A stretch of 29,306 nucleotides of DNA, taken from NCBI GenBank assembly GCA_964434535.1, contig CAYSWA010000026.1:1-29306 (forward strand), read 5' to 3'. The translations under genes were made by a program, and so were the position numbers. The stretch comes from SM23-32 sp964434535. GTDB taxonomy: Bacteria > Planctomycetota > Brocadiia > SM23-32. Below, in pieces: positions 24,485-29,306 of the stretch (position 1 is the stretch's first letter; each line of letters opens with the position of its first letter). Under the pieces are notes generated by a model. It saw nothing but the letters and a program-made list of their open reading frames with translations, searched no databases and was not told where the DNA came from.

Positions 24485-25215
24485 CGGACCTCGTCGGCAC
24501 GGATCGGGTCGTGGTGGGGGCAGGGGATGCAGCGGCTGGTGAAGTAGCGGCCGATCCGGGCGGCGGGCCCCTCCTCGATGGTGCGCCCGCAGCAGACCAG
24601 CGTGGCCGTGTCGGCGTGCTTCATCACCTCGGCGCTGTGGGTCACCAGCAACACGGTGGCCCGGCCGGCGCGCAGCGAGTCGAACAGCTCGAACATGTGG
24701 CCCAGCGCCTCCACGTCGATGCCCGAGTCGGGCTCGTCGGCGATCAGCAGGCGCGGCTCCATCACCACGATGGAGGCCAGCTCCACGCGCTTGCGCTCGC
24801 CGCCGCTGAGGCCCTCGTCGACGAAGCGGTCCAGGTAGAGGTCGGGCGCGAGGGCCACCTTGCGCAGCGCCTCCCGCAAGCTGGCCTCGTCCCCGCGCCG
24901 GGCGCCGGCCAGAAGGAACTGGCGCACGGTGAGCCCCTCGAAGCGGGCCGGCTCCTGCCAGGCCAGGCTCAGCCCGAGCCGCGCCCGCTCGTCCACCGGC
25001 ACGCCGTCGAGCCGGCGGCCGGCGAAGACGATCTCGCCCCCCTGCGGGCTGTAACCCGGCAGGCCCATCAGCGCGTAGGCCAGCGTCGACTTGCCCGCGC
25101 CGTTCGGCCCGACCAGCGCATGTACTGTCCCCTCACGCACGCTCATCGAAAGGCCGCTGAGGATCGGCTGGCCGTCGAGCGCGAGGCGCAGGTCGCGGAC
25201 TTCGAGCAGAGGCAT
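24481..25215 (-). CDS. SufC-like ATPase with cysteine-rich tail (SmsC-like)
   Basis: A 244-residue ABC ATPase. Walker A GPNGAGKST is at 36-44; the Q-loop (SLAWQEP), signature LSGGERKRVELA, Walker B LLIADEPDSGID and switch His in VTHS are all present. GERKR and the SufC-like PDSGID point to SufC rather than a transporter; no permease gene is near. It powers cluster assembly on the adjacent scaffold. The C-terminal end is unusual: Cys208-Cys209, then Cys229 and Cys232 followed by two His (RCIPCPHH), which bacterial SufC lacks and which could bind metal or an Fe-S cluster. ATG 25215 starts directly at the first strand (MPLLEVRDL); the frame is open to 25371, but the extra part is low-complexity. 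GGAAGGAG is 13 bases before this ATG, rather far. Confidence 0.85.
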   Translation of the reverse strand: MPLLEVRDLRLALDGQPILSGLSMSVREGTVHALVGPNGAGKSTLAYALMGLPGYSPQGGEIVFAGRRLDGVPVDERARLGLSLAWQEPARFEGLTVRQFLLAGARRGDEASLREALRKVALAPDLYLDRFVDEGLSGGERKRVELASIVVMEPRLLIADEPDSGIDVEALGHMFELFDSLRAGRATVLLVTHSAEVMKHADTATLVCCGRTIEEGPAARIGRYFTSRCIPCPHHDPIRADEVR

Positions 25216-25341
25216 GGGTTCTGGCGGGCTCCTTCCAGGCCGGGCCAGCATAGCGTACGGCCGGCGCGCACCGACCGCCTGCGCCTGCTCTTCGAGCGCA
25301 CGCACGGGGCCGAGCAGGCCCGTCTTTACGCCCTCCGCGCC

Positions 25342-25357
25342 CGCAAGGGGGCTTGCG
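25342..25357. other. hairpin between R-M and Fe-S genes
   Basis: Inverted repeat CGCAAG / CTTGCG with a GGGG loop, 16 bases after the end of the restriction gene in its direction of transcription. There is no T-run, so termination is only possible, not shown. Confidence 0.35.
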
Positions 25358-25372
25358 CGAGGACGGTTCATC

Positions 25373-26005
25373 TCATGGCCCGACGCCGAGGATCAGCAGG
25401 GGAACGGGAGGGTTGTTGCGGCCGTGGCGCATGACGTTGTAGACTTCGCCTTCGTAGTATGCGATGCCCGTGGACATCATCCGCCCCCCGTCAGGGTCGG
25501 AGATCATAGCCTTCACGGGCAGCACCTCGACGCCGACGTCTATCACTCCACCACTGTAGAAGAGCAGGTGCTTGACGAACAGATCGTATGCGACGAACGC
25601 GTACTTGCCGAACTGCACCTCCACGGCCACCCCATCCTTCACGAAATCGGTCTGCTTGTATGACCTTATAGGAGTTTGAACGCCGCGGCGCAGCAGAACC
25701 TCACGTTGCTCGTCCAGGGGGAGGTTGACGATGCGGTCCAGCGTCCCGCGATCCGTGGTCACGTAGTACTCGTACCGAACGCTCTCCCAGCCAACCGCCG
25801 AGAAGCCCTGGTCAAAGGCCGCGTTCAGTGCCTGTGGGCTGTAAAGCCGCTTGCCTGCCATCGTCTTCTCTTCGCTTACCTTCGTCTGACAGTCGGCGGC
25901 GTCGATTCCCGACACCACCGCCTCGATCTCCCGGTAAAGACCGGGTTGGTGCACCAGTAGGTGCTCCTCGCCGTTCAGATGGGAGTGACGCTCGATGATA
26001 TCCAT
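25373..26005 (-). CDS. BstYI-like type II restriction endonuclease
   Basis: A 210-residue nuclease that matches, from memory, BstYI along nearly its whole length: SHLNGEEHL, KLYSP-like GKRLYSPQALN, YYVTTD, SYKQTDFVKDGVAVEVQFG and VGVEVLPVK. The BglII/BstYI-type active site is present as Asp120, Glu129 and Gln131 (D, nine residues, then E-x-Q). BstYI cuts R^GATCY, so the same or a subset such as AGATCT/GGATCC is predicted. It follows its methyltransferase by 12 bases on the same strand, the normal order in which modification is made first. Codon third positions are visibly richer in A/T than in the neighbours, consistent with horizontal acquisition. Full length with no disruption, so it may be active. 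Confidence 0.88.
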   Translation of the reverse strand: MDIIERHSHLNGEEHLLVHQPGLYREIEAVVSGIDAADCQTKVSEEKTMAGKRLYSPQALNAAFDQGFSAVGWESVRYEYYVTTDRGTLDRIVNLPLDEQREVLLRRGVQTPIRSYKQTDFVKDGVAVEVQFGKYAFVAYDLFVKHLLFYSGGVIDVGVEVLPVKAMISDPDGGRMMSTGIAYYEGEVYNVMRHGRNNPPVPLLILGVGP

Positions 26006-26017
26006 CGCAAGGTGTTC

Positions 26018-26947
26018 TCAGGAGTCTTCGCTGCCGTCGTCGCCAGACTCGGGTTCCGGCGCAAAGAGCGGAACAGCCACAGGACATCGTTCCTTCGCCC
26101 CGGGGTCGTAGACCGGCTTGTTCATCGGTCGCACCGGCAAGGTGCCGGCAGCAGCCTGCATGATGCGTTCCCTTGCCAGTTCCACGTATTCGGGCACCAC
26201 CTCGGACCCGTGGCCTCTCCGTCCGTGGCGCAAGGCCGCCACAATGGTCGTGCCGGACCCAACAAACGGGTCGAGAACTGAGTCGTCTTCACGCGTCATG
26301 GACAGCACGAGACGCTCGACGAGAGCTACCGGAAACTGACACGGATGGGCCGTCTTCTCGACGTGGTTGCTCTTGACGTTCGGGATGTTCCAGACGTCGC
26401 CCGGGTTCTTGCCGAGGGGATTACAGGAAGGCTGCCCGGCCTTCGGACCCTTGTAGTGACGCTTGCCCGGGTACTTCTGCGGGATTCGCACTGGATCAAG
26501 GTCGAAGTAGTAATCGTCGGACTTCGTGAACCACATGATGGCCTCGTGCCGGCCCGAAAACCTGTTTCTGCAATGAAGCCCATGGCCGAAACGCCAGACA
26601 ATGCGATTGCGCATACGCAGCCCCAACCCGCTGAAGACGGGGAACAGAATGGCGTCAAGGGGCACGATGGCACCGTTCTCCACGTAGTTTCCTACCTGCC
26701 AGCAGATACTCCCCTCGCTGCGAAGCACGCGCACACATTCGGAGATCACCGCCGTCTGCTGCTCCAGATAGTCATCGAGCTCGAGACGTTCCTCGTACTC
26801 CTTGCCGATGTTATACGGGGGAGAGGTGACCACAAGCTGCATCGCGTCGTCCGGTAGCGTGGCCAGGAAATCGAGACAGTCGCCGCGGTAAAGCGTGGCC
26901 TGGTTGTCCAGGGAGAACGCCTCGGCAATGGTCACAGGCTGGAACAT
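26018..26947 (-). CDS. type II DNA methyltransferase, probable N4-cytosine
   Basis: A 309-residue beta-class amino-methyltransferase. The catalytic motif IV is TSPPYNIG (SPPY at 42-45) and lies before the AdoMet motif I DPFVGSGTT (226-234); this IV-to-I order defines the beta class, with the target-recognition region between them. SPPY rather than DPPY favours N4-methylcytosine over N6-methyladenine, as for the BglII partner enzyme. It should protect the host at the sites cut by the adjacent BstYI-like nuclease, RGATCY or similar. I chose ATG 26947 because GGAG lies five bases before it; the frame is open to a TTG at 26980. The acidic C-terminal tail is not conserved. Confidence 0.9.
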   Translation of the reverse strand: MFQPVTIAEAFSLDNQATLYRGDCLDFLATLPDDAMQLVVTSPPYNIGKEYEERLELDDYLEQQTAVISECVRVLRSEGSICWQVGNYVENGAIVPLDAILFPVFSGLGLRMRNRIVWRFGHGLHCRNRFSGRHEAIMWFTKSDDYYFDLDPVRIPQKYPGKRHYKGPKAGQPSCNPLGKNPGDVWNIPNVKSNHVEKTAHPCQFPVALVERLVLSMTREDDSVLDPFVGSGTTIVAALRHGRRGHGSEVVPEYVELARERIMQAAAGTLPVRPMNKPVYDPGAKERCPVAVPLFAPEPESGDDGSEDS

Positions 26948-26995
26948 GGCGGCTCCGTCCCACTCCAACGCGCGGCCCAACGTTTATCCAGACGT

Positions 26996-27023
26996 AGTGT
27001 AATGCCCGCGAGCGGAAAAACAA
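26996..27023 (-). promoter_or_regulatory. promoter for the restriction-modification operon
   Basis: Minus-strand TTGTTT (plus-strand 27018-27023), 16-base spacer, then TACACT (plus-strand 26996-27001). The start codon is about 50 bases downstream. No controller-protein gene or C-box was recognised. Confidence 0.45.
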
Positions 27024-27122
27024 GGGCCAAGGCTTCCGTCGGGTCACACACTGGCAACTGGGGCACGTGGCAGCGCCTGGGCTTCGGGGGTCAGGCTCCG
27101 GCCGGGAGGTCGCAGGTCGGCC

Positions 27123-27151
27123 TTGCGGGGCCGGGGCGGGGCTGGTATAGT
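27123..27151 (+). promoter_or_regulatory. promoter for the EHP lipoprotein operon
   Basis: TTGCGG (27123-27128), exactly 17 bases, then TATAGT (27146-27151) with TGG in extended -10 position. The leader to the ATG at 27304 is about 145 bases and contains a small GCCCC-GCTC-GGGGC hairpin; I recognise no known riboswitch. The rest of the 26948-27303 intergenic region holds only this promoter and the divergent R-M promoter. Confidence 0.62.
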
Positions 27152-27303
27152 GAAGGCCGGAGCGAGGCAGGGGCCCCGCTCGGGGCGCGCGACCTCCGGG
27201 GGCTATGCGACGGTCGCCGCCGGCCGCTTCTGTCGGGGGTGCCATACGCCGACTGGCCGGTCCCGCGCCGGAAGTTCGCCATCTCGAAGAAGGGGGTTTC
27301 GTG

Positions 27304-27960
27304 ATGAAGACGGGACTCTGTGTAGTGGTCGTTGCCGCATTCGGACTGCTGTTGACGGCGGCGCTGGTGGGCTGCGTCCACCACGAGGAGCATCCGACGG
27401 GCATGCAGGAGCATCCGGGCGAGCACCATGAGCATCCGGGCAGCACGCACGAGCAGGAGCACCCGACCGAGCAGGAGCACCCGACCGAGCAGGAGCACCC
27501 CAGCTCGGCGGCGCCGCGCTCGGACGCCTTCGCCCGCTACGAGGTCGGCACGGCCCTGGCCCTGGCCGAGCATCCGGAGCATCCGGCCGTGACCCCGCCG
27601 AAGCCGAAGCCGCTGACGATCGAGGAGGTGGCCGACGGCATCGAGGACTACATCCTCACCGATACGGCGTTGAAGGGCGGCTACTTCCTGTTCTATGACG
27701 CTGAGGACGAGCAGGTGCTGATGCTCAACCTCGACAACGTCCACCGGGAGCGGCTGGCCAAGACGGCCGAGCGCACTTTCTTCGCCTGCTCGGACTTCGT
27801 CACGCCCGAGGGCAAGGTCTACGACATGGACTTCTGGCTGCATCAGGACGAAGAGGGCGACCTGAAGGTCACCGAGATCATGGTGCACAAGGAGGCCGGC
27901 GTGCCGCGCTACACGTGGCATGAGGAGGACGGCGTCTGGAAACGGCGCCCCGTCGACTGA
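27304..27960 (+). CDS. His-Glu-Pro-repeat lipoprotein of unknown function
   Basis: A 218-residue exported lipoprotein: hydrophobic signal and lipobox LVGC (Cys24). Residues 25-65 are a flexible stretch of EHP and EQEHPT repeats with about nine histidines, plausible for binding Zn, Cu, Ni or Co. More EHP motifs occur near 88-93. The C-terminal domain (about 103-218) is compact and acidic, with GGYFLFYDAEDE, VHRERLAKTAERTFFACSDF, GKVYDMDFWL, VTEIMVHKEAG and PRYTWHEEDG. I recall this domain from environmental genomes as unnamed. It is followed 31 bases later by a secreted transglutaminase-like gene whose mature N-terminus also carries EHPEHAEH, so they probably act together outside the cytoplasm. 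ATG 27304 is preceded by a GAAGAAGGGGG sequence. Confidence 0.72.
   Translation: MKTGLCVVVVAAFGLLLTAALVGCVHHEEHPTGMQEHPGEHHEHPGSTHEQEHPTEQEHPTEQEHPSSAAPRSDAFARYEVGTALALAEHPEHPAVTPPKPKPLTIEEVADGIEDYILTDTALKGGYFLFYDAEDEQVLMLNLDNVHRERLAKTAERTFFACSDFVTPEGKVYDMDFWLHQDEEGDLKVTEIMVHKEAGVPRYTWHEEDGVWKRRPVD
27451..27501 (+). repeat. 18-base tandem repeat encoding EQEHPT
   Basis: Two identical 18-base units (27451-27468 and 27469-27486) and a third partial copy to 27501, in frame inside the lipoprotein gene. Perfect identity suggests recent slippage-driven expansion, so repeat number may vary between strains. Confidence 0.85.
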
Positions 27961-27991
27961 GCGGCGCCTGACCGCAGACCCGGAGGCAGAG

Positions 27992-29047
27992 ATGACGAGC
28001 ACGATGGCCGCCCGAGGGCGGCGGGGGGGACGTCTGCTGGTCTGCGCCCTGGCGTTCGGGCTGCTGCCCGGTGCCCTGAGCGCGGCAGAGCACCCCGAAC
28101 ATGCCGAACACGCGAAGGCGGCTGCTGCCGAGCGGCCGCGCGTCTTCCGGTTCACCTACTCGGCGCGGATGGACGTGCCGGCCGGCGCCGAGTCCGCGCG
28201 GCTCTACATGCCGCTGCCCCCGACCACGGCGCACCAGCGGATCGCCTCCCCCCAGATCCAGTGCAACGGCGCGTATGAGGTGGTCACCGACCCGAAGTTC
28301 GGCAACAGGCTGCTCGCCGCCACCGGCGAGCCGGGGAGGCCGCTGGAGGTGAGCGTCACGGCCGTCGTGGCGCGAAGCGCCTACCGGGTGCTGGAGCATC
28401 CGGGCTGGACGCCGCCGCCGCAGGAGGCCGGGGGCGTGCTGGATGCCTTCCTCGGCCCGAACCAGTTGATCCCGCTCGGGGGCAAGGTCGCCGCCGAGGC
28501 CCAGAAGGTGGTCGAGCCCGGCATGACCGACGAGCAGAAGGCGCGGGCCATGTACGACTACCTGGCCAGCACCATGTCCTACGACAAGAGCGTGCCCGGC
28601 TACGGCCGGGGCGACGCGGTGCGGGCCTGCGACGTGCGCAAGGGCAACTGCACCGACTTTCACTCGCTCTTCATCGGCATGGCCCGCAGCCAGGCCATCC
28701 CGGCCCGCTTCCACATCGGCTTCCCCCTGCCGCCGCACGAGAGCGCCGGCCAGGTGGGCGGCTACCACTGCTGGGCGGAGTTCCACCTGGACGGCGTCGG
28801 GTGGGTGCCGGTCGACGTCTCGGAGGCGGCCAGGGATCCGTCCCGCCACGAGGAGCTCTACGGCGGTCTGGACCAGCACCGCGTGCGCTTCACCACGGGC
28901 CGCGACATCCCGATCCCCGGCTCGGGCCTCGAACCGCAGAACTACGTCATCTACCCGATCGCCGTCGTCGACGGCGAGGTGCAGGACGAGGTGACGTGGC
29001 AGTTCCGCTTCGAGGGCGTCGGCGAGCACCGGACAGACATGCCCTGA
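27992..29047 (+). CDS. secreted transglutaminase-like protein
   Basis: A 351-residue protein with a signal peptide (hydrophobic LLVCALAFGLLPGALSAAE) and a mature N-terminus carrying EHPEHAEHAK. A beta-rich N-terminal part (RLYMPLPPTTAHQRI) precedes a transglutaminase/protease-like core with a full triad: Cys220 in KGNCTDFHSLF, His259 in GGYHCWAEFHL and Asp275 in VPVDVSEA. Such proteins are often peptidases or amidases rather than cross-linkers; the target is unknown. GGAGG (27982-27986) lies five bases before ATG 27992. It starts 31 bases after the EHP lipoprotein and shares the promoter at 27123-27151. The shared EHP-type motif in two otherwise unrelated neighbours hints at a common metal- or protein-binding role. 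Confidence 0.82.
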   Translation: MTSTMAARGRRGGRLLVCALAFGLLPGALSAAEHPEHAEHAKAAAAERPRVFRFTYSARMDVPAGAESARLYMPLPPTTAHQRIASPQIQCNGAYEVVTDPKFGNRLLAATGEPGRPLEVSVTAVVARSAYRVLEHPGWTPPPQEAGGVLDAFLGPNQLIPLGGKVAAEAQKVVEPGMTDEQKARAMYDYLASTMSYDKSVPGYGRGDAVRACDVRKGNCTDFHSLFIGMARSQAIPARFHIGFPLPPHESAGQVGGYHCWAEFHLDGVGWVPVDVSEAARDPSRHEELYGGLDQHRVRFTTGRDIPIPGSGLEPQNYVIYPIAVVDGEVQDEVTWQFRFEGVGEHRTDMP

Positions 29048-29058
29048 GACCGATTCCC

Positions 29059-29306
29059 CTACCGCCCGTGCTCGGGGAACCAGTGGCGGGTGCGCAGGCA
29101 TATCTTGACGAGCATGAGCATGACGGGCACCTCGATCAGCACGCCGACCACGGTGGCCAGCGCGGCGCCCGACTGGAGGCCGAAGAGCATCACCGAGGAG
29201 GCGATGGCGACCTCGAAGTGGTTGCTGGCCCCGATCATGGCCGAATGGACCGGCGTCCTCGTAGTCGAGCTTTGGCAACTCAGGCAGGCCGTACTCAGAG
29301 CATTAA
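29059..29306 (-). CDS. ACR3-type arsenite permease, C-terminal end, frameshifted
   Basis: The minus strand reads as the end of an ACR3-family arsenite efflux permease: MIGASNHFEVAIA, SSVMLFGLQSGAALATVVG, VLIEVPVMLMLVKI, CLRTRHWFPEHG and stop. The family-typical preceding segment (PKLDYEDAGP) is in another frame; removing one base near 29244-29246 joins them into KLDYEDAGP-SAMIGASN, the usual ACR3 sequence. A stop codon appears in the upstream frame at the window edge (TAATGC). The window probably ends at a contig edge, so a base-call or joining error is as likely as a real mutation. The rest of the gene is outside the window. Confidence 0.72.
   Translation of the reverse strand, partial: NALSTACLSCQSSTTRTPVHSAMIGASNHFEVAIASSVMLFGLQSGAALATVVGVLIEVPVMLMLVKICLRTRHWFPEHGR

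Noticed and set aside
24481..25215. ABC transporter ATPase
   Set aside because: It is coupled to a SufBD protein, there is no permease gene, and its signature and Walker B blocks match SufC.
27451..27501. CRISPR-like repeat
   Set aside because: The 18-base units are contiguous without spacers and keep the reading frame of the lipoprotein.
1..29306. tRNA, rRNA, CRISPR array, transposase or integrase
   Set aside because: I saw no convincing example on either strand by eye; a dedicated scan (tRNAscan-type, Rfam-type) would be needed to exclude small RNAs.

Overview
This is a very GC-rich bacterial chromosomal segment with tightly packed genes and frequent ATGA or zero-gap junctions. The gene content (pseudopilin-like proteins with very large secreted domains, a formylglycine sulfatase, a eukaryotic-type Ser/Thr kinase, His-Glu-Pro-rich lipoproteins, an encapsulin) suggests Planctomycetota or a related PVC/candidate-phylum lineage. 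There is no rRNA or other taxonomic anchor, so that is inference. The window probably reaches a contig end on the right: the last gene is cut off and frameshifted. An assembly gap of 100 N lies at 5385-5484.

Layout. (1) 88-7623, +: three consecutive pseudopilin-like genes in the order K-like, J-like, I-like. They include a 1668-residue GspK-like giant with a split LamG domain. All three share a recurring module that I describe as a finding. (2) 7734-10280, +: a UDP-glucuronate-4-epimerase-like SDR, bifunctional RibBA, and a LapA/DUF1049 membrane protein. (3) 10291-13990, -: a membrane GGDEF protein, a GAF-PAS protein with a consensus promoter, and a PhoA-family lipoprotein. (4) 14069-15498, -: a family 1 encapsulin and its ferritin-like cargo with a C-terminal loading tag. 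Its probable promoter lies beyond a truncated PfpI/DJ-1 remnant. (5) 15603-17773, +: a sulfatase overlapping a xylose-isomerase-like TIM barrel protein. (6) 17774-20089, - and 20390-23056, +: a TPR-receiver-PASx4 protein with no output domain, divergent from a membrane Ser/Thr kinase. The C-terminal half of the kinase is a degenerate HtpX/M48 peptidase. (7) 23103-25215: an RseC-like protein (+) and a two-gene SufC/SufB-like minimal Fe-S system (-). (8) 25373-26947, -: a type II restriction-modification pair whose nuclease closely resembles BstYI, in lower-GC DNA. (9) 27304-29047, +: an EHP-repeat lipoprotein followed by a secreted transglutaminase-like protein. (10) 29059-29306, -: the C-terminal end of an ACR3-type arsenite permease.

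How they may work together. The pseudopilins probably form a surface or secretion assembly. The kinase and the divergent sensor protein share one intergenic region and may form a signalling pair. The ferritin and encapsulin make an iron-storage nanocompartment. The most unusual items are the kinase-pseudopeptidase fusion, the module shared by all three pseudopilins, and the minimal SufC/SufB pair with a cysteine-rich SufC tail. All assignments are from reading the sequence and remembered family motifs; no database search was possible.
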